A DNA stretch of 50,453 nt from Acinetobacter zhairuonensis (GCF_022601715.1 NZ_JAKVIM010000024.1:1-50453), one strand, 5' to 3'. Positions 38,515-48,178 are shown, numbered from the stretch's first letter. Notes: generated by a model not told the origin, from the sequence alone. Program-made: numbers and translations.

Positions 38515-39461
38515 ATGAGCAGTAAAAGATACCTAGAAGAATTCAAAATGAAGCAGTCAAACAAGTGACAGATAAAGGCCATAGTGGTGCTGATGTTGCT
38601 ACACGATTAGGAACAACAACTCATAGTTTGGATGCATGGATAAAACGCGATGATCCGCAATAACCTAAAGCGATTACCGAAGCCAATAAATCACTCGCAG
38701 AACTTGCTAGACTGCGTACTGAAGAGCGAAATATCTTAAAAAAGGCCGCAGTGTACTTCGCAAGCTAGTCCCAATGAGGTATGCCTTTATTCAGGACAAG
38801 CAACATATTCGCAAGATCTACTGTGATTTAAAAGCTATCGCCTGATGAAAGCCAATGAGCTTAAATCATAGCGGGGTTATCATAGCGAACCTCTGCTGGA
38901 ACACTTGCTATTGTTGCTGCTAATACTTTAGATCGGCAATTTAATCCAATCAATTATGGGTGACAGACATGAGAAGCACTGCTTCGCAAGATATCCCTAC
39001 TCATGAAGGTTGGTTATATCGGGCTGTAGTCATCGACCTATTTTCTCACTTAGTAGTAGGATGGTCGATGAAATCTAGAATCACCACAGATTTAGTGCTT
39101 GATGGCATTATGGCGGGGAAGCCACAGAACAGAGTTTTAATTCATTCAGACCAAGGTAGTCAATATACCAGTCATGAATGGCAGACATTTTTGAAACACC
39201 ATAATCTTGAAAGCAGTATGAGCTTTGTCTTGCGCAGTATACTGCTCATGCAATGACAATGCTGTTGCGGAAAGCTTCGTTCAACTGTTAAAGCGGGAAC
39301 GAATTAAAAAGAAAATCTATACAACTAGAGTTGAAGCGAGGACAGATATTTTTGAATATATCGAGATGTTCTCCAATTCAAATCGCAGACATGATTCTAA
39401 TGCTCAACGTTCTCCATTAGAGTATGAAAAAGCTCATTTCAAATGGACTTTATGTCTCTAA
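38515..39461 (+). pseudogene. IS3 family (IS51-like) transposase, decayed
   Basis: OrfA begins at ATG 38515 (MSSKRYLEEFK) and shows the HTH piece TDKGHSGADVATRLGTTTHS-like sequence out of frame. OrfB is recognisable from about 38775 (MRYAFIQDKQHIRKIYCDLKA) and through the DDE core (HEGWLYRAVVIDLFSHLVVGWS, LIHSDQGSQYTSHEW, AVAESFVQLLKRERIKKK). At least three frameshifts and several stops break it. It marks the left border of the biosynthetic-looking cluster. Confidence 0.8.
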
Positions 39462-39713
39462 ATTTTTGGTGGCTATTGAGACAAACAATTTATTTAACGC
39501 TATATGAAAGCGTGGCTTTTTTTCATGTGTCGCTAAGGCGATTTAATGGAAAGTATTGTAATCCAATGTTTTATCACCTTAGCTACTTATAGATTTCCAG
39601 CGTCTGTCATACCTTGGATAATTTGATTTTAGTCGCTTTCGCGATTTGCACTAGCTTTAATTAAAAGTGCTATCACCTTATTTCTCATGAATTCAATGGA
39701 TTTACAATTATCC
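39462..39713. other. Spacer between the IS3 remnant and the cluster promoter
   Basis: No ORF or clear signal; the probable right end of the IS lies somewhere before about 39510 but I cannot place its terminal repeat. Confidence 0.3.
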
Positions 39714-39753
39714 AAAAGAATACTTTGCGCGCAAAGTATTCTTTTTGTAGAAT
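39714..39753 (+). promoter_or_regulatory. Promoter overlapped by a perfect 32-bp palindrome
   Basis: The arm AAAAGAATACTTTGCG (39714-39729) is followed without a loop by its exact complement (39730-39745). A -35 TTGCGC (39725-39730) lies inside it, and TAGAAT (39748-39753) follows at 17 bases as a -10. A palindrome over the -35 is what a dimeric repressor would use. Two MarR-family genes sit further down the cluster and are the natural candidates. Confidence 0.65.
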
Positions 39754-39797
39754 AGCGCCCGAATTATGGAAGTACTAATTATTTGGATTTAAAAAAA

Positions 39798-41396
39798 ATG
39801 AACTTAACAGCAGAAACATTATTTGAAGTAAAACAGAAGTTTGGTACACCTACTTATATCTATGATGAGAACCAGTTAAGAAGCAGTTTTAACGACTTAA
39901 GAAATGCTTTACCAGATTGTGTTGATATTTTTTATGCACTTAAAGTTAATCCAAACTTATCAGTCGTAAAATTGATTAATTCTTATGGGGGCAATACTGA
40001 AGTATGCTCATTAGCAGAACTAGAAATTGCGATAAAGGCTGGCGTTGATCCGCAAAATATCATTCTCTTAGGACCCATGAAAAAGGAAGAAGAACATAGA
40101 AGAGCTTTAGAACTCAATATTTTTGCAGTTGTAGTTGAATCTGAAGAAGAACTAAACAAGTTATCAGAATTAGCTTCAGAAATGGGCGTTATAGCGCCAG
40201 TAGCAATTCGCATTAACCCAGTTTTCTCAGCTAAAGGCTCTCCTTGGAAAATGGGTGGGCGACCTACTCATTTCGGTATTGAGGAAGAAACTGCCGTAAA
40301 AAATATGGGTAGTTATGCAAAACTTCCGAATATTCATCTCAAGGGTATCCATGTTTACAATGGCACTAAAATTTTAGAAGCACAGTCTGTTTACGATAAC
40401 TCTAAGTATATTTTAGATTTATTTGAGACAGTCTCTAATCTCCATGGATTGGATCTCACCATGGTTGATGTTGGTGGTGGCTTGGGTATTAAGTATTACG
40501 AAAATGAAAAAGATTTAGATACTCAAGAATTAACTAACTTACTGCATCCTCTATTCAATGAATTTCATAAAAAACATCCAAAAACTCGCATTATTATGGA
40601 GTCAGGGCGTTTTATAGCTGGTAAGAGCGCAGCACTTTTAGTTACCGTTGATAATATTAAGCATAACCATGGCACGAACTTTGCGGTGACTGATGGTGGT
40701 ACAAACTGTCATTCAGCTGCGGTCGGAGCTGGTCAGGTTCTAAAGCGTAACTTTGAAATTGTTAAAGTTTCTGCACAAAAAACTGATGAAATTGAAACTT
40801 ACCATATTTCTGGACCATTATGTAATCCAGACGACTTGTTGGCTAAAAATGCAAAACTTGAAAAGTTGAAAGCTGGTGATCTTCTCGCAGTATTATCATC
40901 AGGTGCTTATGGTGCTACAGCCTCACCAACTTTATTTCACAGTCATGGGTATCCAGCTGAGGTTCTTCACTCAAATGGAAGTCTACATTTAGTGCGCTAC
41001 CGAGATACGGTTGAAGATATTATTTCAATGCACACTGATATTTCTGTAGAGCAACTTTTAGGACAAGAAAAAGTAATAGAAGAAAATAATCGTGAAATCA
41101 TTACAGATGAAACACAGTCTATCGTTGCATCTATTGTTAGCCAAATCTTGAAGTTACCTAAAGAGAAAATGATTACCTCTAATTCACATCTACGTGATGA
41201 CTTGGGCATTGATTCGCTTTCTTCGGTGGAAATTTTAGTTGCCTTAGAAGATGAAATTGAACATTTCTTTGTTAATCCAGAAACAATTGAACCAAAACAC
41301 TTCAATACAATTGAAACACTAGCATCTTATATCGAAGCTGAGAAAAATCGATTTAATCATACTGGGGAGAAGGGGGAGTGTCATGCAACCGTGTAA
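39798..41396 (+). CDS. Fold-III PLP decarboxylase fused to an acyl carrier protein
   Basis: The 532-residue protein joins two domains. Residues 1-430 are a diaminopimelate/ornithine decarboxylase-type enzyme: PLP lysine K49 in FYALKVNPN, the segment HVYNGT, the phosphate loop VDVGGGLG, ESGRF, and the partner-subunit cysteine and tyrosine in SGPLCNPDD and GAYGATASP. Residues 450-525 are a carrier domain with DDLGIDSLSS; S473 should carry phosphopantetheine. The nearest precedent I know is BtrK, which decarboxylates glutamyl-ACP in butirosin synthesis with a separate ACP. ATG 39798 is chosen; a TTG at 39783 would add five residues. It overlaps the ligase gene by 14 bases. Confidence 0.85.
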   Translation: MNLTAETLFEVKQKFGTPTYIYDENQLRSSFNDLRNALPDCVDIFYALKVNPNLSVVKLINSYGGNTEVCSLAELEIAIKAGVDPQNIILLGPMKKEEEHRRALELNIFAVVVESEEELNKLSELASEMGVIAPVAIRINPVFSAKGSPWKMGGRPTHFGIEEETAVKNMGSYAKLPNIHLKGIHVYNGTKILEAQSVYDNSKYILDLFETVSNLHGLDLTMVDVGGGLGIKYYENEKDLDTQELTNLLHPLFNEFHKKHPKTRIIMESGRFIAGKSAALLVTVDNIKHNHGTNFAVTDGGTNCHSAAVGAGQVLKRNFEIVKVSAQKTDEIETYHISGPLCNPDDLLAKNAKLEKLKAGDLLAVLSSGAYGATASPTLFHSHGYPAEVLHSNGSLHLVRYRDTVEDIISMHTDISVEQLLGQEKVIEENNREIITDETQSIVASIVSQILKLPKEKMITSNSHLRDDLGIDSLSSVEILVALEDEIEHFFVNPETIEPKHFNTIETLASYIEAEKNRFNHTGEKGECHATV

Positions 41397-42951
41397 TGTT
41401 TTACTGCACCACATCTTGCCTTATATCACACGCAAATGTGCAGATAAGGCTGCTGTTGTAGAGAATGGTCACTCACATTCTTACGGCAAAATTGATGAGT
41501 TATCATCACGCTTAAGCTACTATCTACAGGCGCTGGGACTTAATCGTGGTGATAGAGTGTTACTTTGTTTGGGAAACAAAGTTGAAACGATCATTGCGTT
41601 TTGGGCGGTGCTCAAAGCTGGTTATGTTGTATGCAATGTGGGATTGGATACTTCAGCGGATAAATTGAATTATATCATTGATAATTCGCAGGCTTCAGTG
41701 TTGATCACTAATGATCAAAAGTTTAAAGATGTATCTGTTGAGTCCAAAAGTATCTTATTTAAAAGCGTGGTTGTCGGCAATTTAGTTGCTAATCCACTTG
41801 TTGATTCTTGGGAACTTGCGACATCATATAACGATGTTGAATGGAAAAATAACAATATTCTTGATGTTGATTTAGCAACAATTGTTTATACATCTGGCTC
41901 AACAGGAATGCCAAAAGGTGTAATGCTAACTCATAGAAATATGTGTGCAGCTTTAGACTCCCTGAATACGTATTTAGGCTATAAAGAATCGGACCATATT
42001 CTTTGTTCACTACCATTGTCATTTGATTATGGTTTATATCAAATGATCATGTCGATTAGTAAAGGTGCGACATTATTTCTTGAACAAGAATTTACTTGGC
42101 CTCTATTTTTAATAAAAAAAATTAAACAGCAACAGATCACGGTAATTCCATTTGTTCCTACAATGCTGTCACTTCTTTATGAGCATTCGCATAGATCGGG
42201 AGTAACTTTCCCTGACGTTCGAATCGTAACGAATACTGGTGCAGCACTTAAATCTCATCATATTGAACAGATGAAAGCATTATTTCCGAGCGCAAGTATT
42301 TTCTCAATGTATGGGTTAACAGAGTGCAAACGATGCACCTATCTTCCTCCTGACCAAATTAACAATAAACCCGATAGTGTTGGTATCGCAATTCCAAATA
42401 CAGAAATGTGGTTGGTAGACTCATCTGGAAACAAAATTACTAAACCTAATCAAGTCGGTGAACTCGTTATCCGTGGTTCAACTGTTATGGCAGGGTACTG
42501 GCGCAATATTGAGGCAACTCAGAAAAAACTTAAACCGGGACCTTTGCCGAATGAATATGTACTTCACACTGGTGATTTGGGTCTCATTGACGAAGAAGGG
42601 TATTTGTACTTCCGAGGTCGCACGGATCATGTAATCAAATCTCGTGGTATGAAGGTGAGCCCTGTTGAAATCGAAAATTACTTATATAGTTTGCCAAATA
42701 TTGTGTCAGCTGCTGTAGTTGGTGTTGACGATGAAAGCTTAGGTGGGACACTACATGCCTTTATTCAAATATCAGATGAGTCTGTTATTAACGAATATCA
42801 GCTTTTAGAAAAATGCAGAATCGATTTAGAGCCTCATCAAGTACCTCATACGATCAGATTCTTGACCTCTTTCCCTCGTACTCCAAATGGAAAGTTTGAC
42901 TTAATTCAATTAAAACAGATGGTTGGGGTAGAGTTAGCTTCTACTGTTTGA
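41383..42951 (+). CDS. AMP-forming acyl/aminoacyl ligase (adenylation enzyme)
   Basis: The 522-residue ANL enzyme shows TSGSTGMPKGVML (about 169-181), the SMYGLTEC motif (about 308), HTGDLG, GRTDHVIKSRGMKVSP (about 411) and the catalytic lysine in TPNGKFD near the C terminus. It should activate a carboxylate as the adenylate and load it on a phosphopantetheine thiol, most simply the carrier domain of the preceding gene, with which it overlaps. A strong ribosome site AAGGGGGA lies five bases before its ATG. The substrate cannot be read with confidence. Confidence 0.88.
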   Translation: MQPCNVLLHHILPYITRKCADKAAVVENGHSHSYGKIDELSSRLSYYLQALGLNRGDRVLLCLGNKVETIIAFWAVLKAGYVVCNVGLDTSADKLNYIIDNSQASVLITNDQKFKDVSVESKSILFKSVVVGNLVANPLVDSWELATSYNDVEWKNNNILDVDLATIVYTSGSTGMPKGVMLTHRNMCAALDSLNTYLGYKESDHILCSLPLSFDYGLYQMIMSISKGATLFLEQEFTWPLFLIKKIKQQQITVIPFVPTMLSLLYEHSHRSGVTFPDVRIVTNTGAALKSHHIEQMKALFPSASIFSMYGLTECKRCTYLPPDQINNKPDSVGIAIPNTEMWLVDSSGNKITKPNQVGELVIRGSTVMAGYWRNIEATQKKLKPGPLPNEYVLHTGDLGLIDEEGYLYFRGRTDHVIKSRGMKVSPVEIENYLYSLPNIVSAAVVGVDDESLGGTLHAFIQISDESVINEYQLLEKCRIDLEPHQVPHTIRFLTSFPRTPNGKFDLIQLKQMVGVELASTV

Positions 42952-42983
42952 TTCTAAACGATTTACTTTAAACAGAATGCTAT

Positions 42984-43901
42984 ATGAATATGATGAATGT
43001 AAATTCTGAAGCTTTATCAGCAATTGAGCGAGAATTCACTTTGAATGTGAACGGCTTAGATTTAGCAGTAAAAACTTGGGGCGATGAGCTAAATCCTCCA
43101 ATTCTAGCTTTACATGGTTGGTTGGATAATAGTGCGTCATTCTCTCGAATTGCAGCTCTCTTGGATCAGTATTATGTTGTGGCTCCTGATCTTGCTGGGC
43201 ATGGTAAATCAGAGCACAGAAGCCTTAACCAAGCATATTACTTATGGGACTATGCCATCGATATGTCCATCTTTGTAAAAAAAATGGGATGGAATAGTTA
43301 TTCTATTTTAGCCCATTCGATGGGAACAGGTGTAGCTTCAATTTTAAATTCCATCAGCAAAGGCATTAAATGCATCGTATTCATTGATGGTATGGGCGCA
43401 CCATTTACCATCTCTGAAAAAGATGTTGTACGTCATTTTAAATCAACACTTCGACTTTCGGAAATGGCTCACTCGACCAAGCTCAATGGGTTCTCTCAAA
43501 AGAATCAACCTCAGTATTCGAGTATTCAGGATGCCGTTAAAACCAGACAGAAAGTGGTGGGAGGCTCCATTTCATTAAGTAGTGCCAAGCTACTTGCCAA
43601 GCGTGATCTAGTATCAGTTGAGTCGGGTTATCGTTGGCAACACGATCCTCGGCTCACTATATCTGAACCAATTCAATTGACTGATGTTCAGGCAGGCAGC
43701 TTTATAAGTCAAATTACTTGCCCTTTAACCATAATTCTTGGAACGAATGGACTATTCGTAGGAGAAGTATTTGATTCTAAGTCTCAATATTTGGGGGAGA
43801 ATGCAAGAGTTTGCTGGCATGAAGGTGGTCATCACTTGCATTTGGAAAATTTAAATCCAGAGATGATTTCAGAAATTAAATCCTCTCTTTCAACTCTATG
43901 A
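42984..43901 (+). CDS. Alpha/beta hydrolase
   Basis: The 305-residue protein has the oxyanion HGW (44-46), VAPDLAGHGKSEHRS, the nucleophile elbow AHSMGTG (S112) and a late His in EGGHHLHLENL. It is a cytosolic serine hydrolase of the MhpC-like superfamily. In this operon it could release or transfer the carrier-bound product (thioesterase or aminoacyl transferase role); a hydrolase of another intermediate is equally possible. Confidence 0.82.
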   Translation: MNMMNVNSEALSAIEREFTLNVNGLDLAVKTWGDELNPPILALHGWLDNSASFSRIAALLDQYYVVAPDLAGHGKSEHRSLNQAYYLWDYAIDMSIFVKKMGWNSYSILAHSMGTGVASILNSISKGIKCIVFIDGMGAPFTISEKDVVRHFKSTLRLSEMAHSTKLNGFSQKNQPQYSSIQDAVKTRQKVVGGSISLSSAKLLAKRDLVSVESGYRWQHDPRLTISEPIQLTDVQAGSFISQITCPLTIILGTNGLFVGEVFDSKSQYLGENARVCWHEGGHHLHLENLNPEMISEIKSSLSTL

Positions 43902-43929
43902 TTTTAATCATTACTTTTAGGTTCTTTTT

Positions 43930-44607
43930 ATGAATGACATTTGGATTGCTCCCTCTATTTTGGCTGCCAATTTTGCTCGATTAGGTGAAGAAGTGAAGTC
44001 TGTATTGGATTCTGGTGCAGATATGATTCACCTTGATATTATGGATAACCACTATGTTCCCAATCTAACAATGGGTGCTCAAGTATGTTCTGCACTAAGG
44101 GCAGAAGGAATCCAAGCGCCAATTGATGTGCATCTGATGGCATCCCCTGTAGATTCCTTAATTGCAGATTTTGCGAAAGCTGGCGCTAACTATATTTCAA
44201 TCCATCCTGATGCCACTACCCATTTAGATCGCTCAATTCAGCTTATTAAAGATCTTGGATGTAAAGCTGGTTTGGTGTTTAACCCAGCCACTTCATTGGA
44301 ATCATGTAAGTATTTGATGGATAAAATAGATTTAATGTTGATTATGTCTGTGAATCCGGGATTTGGTGGTCAGAAATTTATACCAGCAGTGCTCCCAAAA
44401 ATTGGTGAAGCAAGAAAGTTGATCGATGCAAGTGGGAGAAATATTCGTCTCGAAGTCGATGGAGGTGTGAAAGGTAGCAACATTGCTGAAATTGCTAAAT
44501 GGGGGGCAGATACATTTGTCGCTGGTACAGCAATCTTTGATGCACCTAACTATAAAGAAGCTATTACCGAAATGAAAAATGCTGCCAACCTCAGTCGAAT
44601 CGGCTAA
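43930..44607 (+). CDS. rpe: Ribulose-phosphate 3-epimerase
   Basis: The 225-residue TIM-barrel protein shows the Rpe metal and catalytic residues: [58 protein letters not shown] and LEVDGGV. It interconverts ribulose 5-phosphate and xylulose 5-phosphate. Nothing suggests loss of function. The housekeeping rpe in related bacteria usually stands next to gph and trpE, so this is probably an extra copy. Why it belongs to this operon is unknown: it may feed a sugar-phosphate or protect a metabolic step. Confidence 0.9.
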   Translation: MNDIWIAPSILAANFARLGEEVKSVLDSGADMIHLDIMDNHYVPNLTMGAQVCSALRAEGIQAPIDVHLMASPVDSLIADFAKAGANYISIHPDATTHLDRSIQLIKDLGCKAGLVFNPATSLESCKYLMDKIDLMLIMSVNPGFGGQKFIPAVLPKIGEARKLIDASGRNIRLEVDGGVKGSNIAEIAKWGADTFVAGTAIFDAPNYKEAITEMKNAANLSRIG

Positions 44608-44635
44608 TCACGCAACACTATAATTAGAGTCCTAA

Positions 44636-45700
44636 ATGACAAACTTTGTACCACTCAAGAACACTAACTTTATCCGAGCATTGCAGAAACAACCAGTAGA
44701 CAGAACACCAATTTGGATGATGCGCCAAGCTGGGCGGTATCTGCCAGAATATCGCGCTATACGAAAACAGGCTGGTAATTTCATCAACTTAATGAAAACT
44801 CCCGACTATGCGACTGAAGTAACTTTGCAGCCACTTAGACGCTATGATTTGGATGCCGCTATTGTCTTTTCGGATATTTTGACTATCCCTGATGCGATGG
44901 GTTTGGGCTTATATTTTGAAGAAAATCATGGGCCTAAGTTCCAAAACCCTCTACGCTCTGAACATGCCATCAACAATTTAGCGATCCCATCAGAAGAATC
45001 ACTATCTTACGTATATCAAACAGTCAGCAAATGTCGTAAAGAACTCAATGGTAAAGTTCCACTGATAGGTTTTTCTGGCAGTCCTTGGACGTTAGCTTGT
45101 TATATGGTCGAAGGGCAAGGTTCTAAGGATTTTCTAACTATAAAAAGTATGCTTTATAGCAATCCTATAATTTTACATAAGTTGTTGGAAAAAAATGCCC
45201 AAGCTGTTGCCCAGCATCTTAAATGTCAAGTCGAAGCTGGCGCCCAAGCAATTATGATTTTTGATACATGGGGTGGCTTGCTAAGTCGAGCTACTTACCA
45301 AGAGTTTTCTCTCAAGTATATTACTTTTATTTTAGACATTTTAAAAAGCCAGTTAGGTGATCTCTCTGTTCCTTCAATTGTCTTTACAAAAGGTGGTGGT
45401 CAATGGCTTGAGGAAATGTCAGGATGTGGTGCTAATGCTTTAGGGCTTGACTGGATGACTGATTTAGATTTAGCAAGTCAGCAAGTGGGTTCTAAAGTTG
45501 CCTTACAGGGAAATCTCGATCCTGCAGTATTACTTGCTCCCGATTTTGTAATTCAAAATGAAGTGAATAAAGTTATGACATCTTTTTATGGAAATGATAA
45601 AGATGGAACAGGTTTCGTGTTCAACTTGGGGCATGGTATTTCTAAGGAAACAAGCCCAGATGCGGTGTCCGTGTTAATTGAGACTGTTCATCGTTTTTAA
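44636..45700 (+). CDS. hemE: Uroporphyrinogen decarboxylase
   Basis: The 354-residue protein is a full Hem[20 protein letters not shown] at the N terminus, [18 protein letters not shown] with the catalytic aspartate, [35 protein letters not shown] and the terminal NLGHGI. It turns uroporphyrinogen III into coproporphyrinogen III in heme synthesis. In most Acinetobacter hemE is elsewhere, so this looks like a second copy, kept with a presumed biosynthetic operon. One explanation is self-resistance if the product attacks HemE; another is simple hitch-hiking. Confidence 0.9.
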   Translation: MTNFVPLKNTNFIRALQKQPVDRTPIWMMRQAGRYLPEYRAIRKQAGNFINLMKTPDYATEVTLQPLRRYDLDAAIVFSDILTIPDAMGLGLYFEENHGPKFQNPLRSEHAINNLAIPSEESLSYVYQTVSKCRKELNGKVPLIGFSGSPWTLACYMVEGQGSKDFLTIKSMLYSNPIILHKLLEKNAQAVAQHLKCQVEAGAQAIMIFDTWGGLLSRATYQEFSLKYITFILDILKSQLGDLSVPSIVFTKGGGQWLEEMSGCGANALGLDWMTDLDLASQQVGSKVALQGNLDPAVLLAPDFVIQNEVNKVMTSFYGNDKDGTGFVFNLGHGISKETSPDAVSVLIETVHRF

Positions 45701-45720
45701 TTTTTTTCAGGACATAACAG

Positions 45721-46158
45721 ATGAGTTCGATGCTAGATACATTTAATTTTGACAAGATGCTGTGTTTCACATTGTATTCGACCACGAATGCCATGATGAG
45801 AAACTATACTAAACCATTAGCAGAACTTGGGATAACGTACCCTCAGCTTTTGGTCTTGGCAGCACTCTGGAATCAGAATCATCTGTCGTCTAGTGAACTC
45901 AGTGATCAAACATTGTTTGATCTTGGATCACTCACTCCAATTATTAAGCGTCTTGAAAAAAATGGGTTTGTAATCGTAGAAGTTGATGTGAATGATCGCC
46001 GCCGAAAGTATATTTCACTCACTGGATCTGGCGAGAAATTAAAAGATCCAGTGGCTAAAATTTTCCAAGATACCAAGTGCAAGCTTAATCTGAATGAGAG
46101 TGAAGTAGACTCAACCTTAAAAGTCTGTAAGAAAATCAAAAATGAACTTATGGCCTGA
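45721..46158 (+). CDS. MarR family regulator, OhrR-like
   Basis: The 145-residue protein reads LCFTLYSTTNAMMRNYTKPL with C15 at the place of the peroxide-sensing cysteine of OhrR, then GITYPQLLVLAALW and the winged helix ending VNDRRRKYISLTGSG. OhrR proteins repress ohr and are released by organic hydroperoxides. No ohr gene is here, so it probably controls this operon, perhaps at the 32-bp palindrome upstream of the decarboxylase. It follows hemE by 20 bases. Confidence 0.87.
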   Translation: MSSMLDTFNFDKMLCFTLYSTTNAMMRNYTKPLAELGITYPQLLVLAALWNQNHLSSSELSDQTLFDLGSLTPIIKRLEKNGFVIVEVDVNDRRRKYISLTGSGEKLKDPVAKIFQDTKCKLNLNESEVDSTLKVCKKIKNELMA

Positions 46159-46279
46159 ATGATTAAATCGTCTGGGACCATCCTAGATCACAATGTCTAG
46201 GGTGGTAGTTCTCAATCAATCTCTGTCGCTAAAACATATCTATTAATCATCCTGAATAAGTAAGACTGCAAATCGAACA

Positions 46280-46306
46280 TTGACAAATACATACGGATGT
46301 TAATAT
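46280..46306 (+). promoter_or_regulatory. Possible promoter of the second MarR gene
   Basis: TTGACA (46280-46285) precedes TAATAT/ATATAG at 15-17 bases. The 181-base gap before it also holds a long hairpin (about 46169-46200) that could weaken readthrough from the operon, so the last two genes may form their own unit. Confidence 0.5.
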
Positions 46307-46339
46307 AGTTAGGTGGCTTATTATATTGTAGCTAATTAA

Positions 46340-46831
46340 ATGAATCTCGAAAAAAAGTATCAAGTGCTTTTAAGTGAAGCAAACAAACGCCAACTGCCTG
46401 ATATTGAGAGTATAGAGCTGTGTTTCATGGCACTTTCACTGGCTACGTATATTGATGCTGATTGTGCAGAACAACTGGCTGTACATGGACTATCAGAAGG
46501 CAGATTTATTCTTTTGTTCTTACTTGATGCTGCCGAAGATGGGATTGCCCCAAAAGATTTAGCTGAACAAGTAGGCATTACTCGACCAACGGTGACGGGC
46601 TTGGTTGATGGTTTGGAGCGTGAGGGCTTAGTAGAGCGACATGCCGATCCTGAAGACCGCCGAGCCTTAAAAATTCAACTTACAGCAAAAGGTAAGTCGA
46701 TCGCTAAAAATGTATTTGAACAGCATAGCCGTTGGATCGCCAAAATATTCGGAAATTTAACTTCACAAGAACGACAACAATTCACCCAATTACTCACAAA
46801 GGTTTCGAATAACCTCACTAACAAGGAATAA
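46340..46831 (+). CDS. MarR family regulator
   Basis: The 163-residue protein has an N-terminal dimerisation part, a winged helix (PKDLAEQVGITRPTVTGLVD as recognition segment) and the wing HADPEDRRALKIQLTAKG. It lacks the cysteine of the OhrR type, so it would sense a ligand rather than peroxide. It is followed after two bases by a small gene and may control it or the cluster. Confidence 0.88.
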   Translation: MNLEKKYQVLLSEANKRQLPDIESIELCFMALSLATYIDADCAEQLAVHGLSEGRFILLFLLDAAEDGIAPKDLAEQVGITRPTVTGLVDGLEREGLVERHADPEDRRALKIQLTAKGKSIAKNVFEQHSRWIAKIFGNLTSQERQQFTQLLTKVSNNLTNKE

Positions 46832-46833
46832 TT

Positions 46834-47172
46834 ATGAATCAGTATCTCATCGAACTTTATACACCTAATTCAACTTGGAAAGGCTTGTCTTCAGATGAGC
46901 GTACTCAATACTTAAATAATGTTGGTGCAGCGATGGGCCAGTTAACGGAACTTGGTGTTAAAGCATTGACACTCACTCAAATCGACTCACAAGTTGATCA
47001 GAGTAGTGAACATCAATTTTTAGGTGTCTGGCACTTCCCAAATGAAGAAGCTCGTGATGCGTTACTTACTGGCATTAAAGCAAGCGGTTGGTATGATTAC
47101 TTTGATCATGTCAATGCAGCTGGCAAGGAAGGTAACTTTGCCGAGCACCTTGAAGCTCTTTCTAAAATATAA
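46834..47172 (+). CDS. Small protein, DUF6616-like
   Basis: The 112-residue soluble protein reads WKGLSSDERTQYLNNVG and FLGVWHFPNEEARDALLTGI, a layout that suggests a dimeric alpha-beta barrel like those of the DUF6616/Darcynin-type small proteins. AAGGA precedes the ATG and the gene starts two bases after marR, so both are co-translated. Its role is unknown; proteins of this fold often bind or isomerise small molecules. Confidence 0.6.
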   Translation: MNQYLIELYTPNSTWKGLSSDERTQYLNNVGAAMGQLTELGVKALTLTQIDSQVDQSSEHQFLGVWHFPNEEARDALLTGIKASGWYDYFDHVNAAGKEGNFAEHLEALSKI

Positions 47173-47216
47173 TTTGCCTCCAATAACAATTAACAGCCTT
47201 ATAGTCCTGTTAAGAG

Positions 47217-47248
47217 ATAAAACGCCTTACAATTTGAAGGCGTTTTAT
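47217..47248. terminator. Bidirectional terminator between convergent units
   Basis: ATAAAACGCCTT and its complement AAGGCGTTTTAT flank an eight-base loop, with A/T runs on both sides, between the small DUF gene and the AEC transporter gene. Confidence 0.85.
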
Positions 47249-47261
47249 CATTAACTAAGGA

Positions 47262-48167
47262 TTAGAAATTAATAACAAAATAAAGTGCGATAGGAACCGT
47301 AACCAAAGCCAGCATTGTACTTAACATGACTGACGTTGCCGCTTTTTCGGGGTGTAAGCCCAAAGTATTTGAGATTACAACAACATTGCCAGCCATTGGT
47401 GTAGCAACCATGAGGGCAATAATCTGCAAGATTTGTTTATCTACTGGAATAATAAACATGAAGATCAATATGCCAACAATTGGGTAAATAAGATGCTTCC
47501 ATGTCAATGATAAGGCTGAGAAAAGCCAATCCACTTCAATTTTAGAGAATTTTGCAATCGTGATACCGATAGTCATCATGCCTAAAACACTATATGCACC
47601 TTTAAAGTTCGCCAGAAATGAAAGGAGCACATCGTTAAATTGAATATCGAGATATTTAAAAACGATACCAATAAATGCTGCGTACAAGATCGGCATTTTA
47701 ACGACTTTAAAAATACTCTCTTTTACATTTAATGAGCCCTTAGCGGTAAGAAAATAGCCGACTGTAAACTCATAGAGGTTAATGCCGATAATGATAAAAA
47801 TAGCGATCGCAATTTGTGTTTTGTCAAAGATTGCGAGTACCAGTGGAAGCGCAAAATAACCAGTGTTCCCTGTGCCAGCAGCAAAGCCAAATAGGTTTAC
47901 ACGACTATCTTTCCAGAAACATCTTGCGAACATTAGACCAGCAATAGCCATGAAGGATGCCAGTAAAAATGCACCCAAAGAATACTTCAGATATGTCCAA
48001 TTGGCAGGGGATTCCACAATCGAATAAAAGATCACAAAAGGAGAAATAATATAAACAAGCAAGGTTGAAATATCTTTTGAATCCAGTTTGAACTTTTTAC
48101 CGACTACCCAGCCAACAACAGAGATTGCAATTAATAAAAAAACTCTTAGTACAACTTCAAAAATCAT
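47262..48167 (-). CDS. AEC family transporter
   Basis: The 301-residue protein has about ten membrane segments and the AEC signature regions (FVIFYSIVESP, GFAAGTGNTGYFALPLVLA, ATPMAGNVVVISNTLGLHP with the conserved Asn and Pro). Members move auxin in plants and malonate, malate or amino acids in bacteria. The gene follows the oxygenase gene after 11 bases, so it is in one unit with it and may export the cluster product or bring in its precursor. Confidence 0.87.
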   Translation of the reverse strand: MIFEVVLRVFLLIAISVVGWVVGKKFKLDSKDISTLLVYIISPFVIFYSIVESPANWTYLKYSLGAFLLASFMAIAGLMFARCFWKDSRVNLFGFAAGTGNTGYFALPLVLAIFDKTQIAIAIFIIIGINLYEFTVGYFLTAKGSLNVKESIFKVVKMPILYAAFIGIVFKYLDIQFNDVLLSFLANFKGAYSVLGMMTIGITIAKFSKIEVDWLFSALSLTWKHLIYPIVGILIFMFIIPVDKQILQIIALMVATPMAGNVVVISNTLGLHPEKAATSVMLSTMLALVTVPIALYFVINF

Positions 48168-48178
48168 CTTAAAACCAA

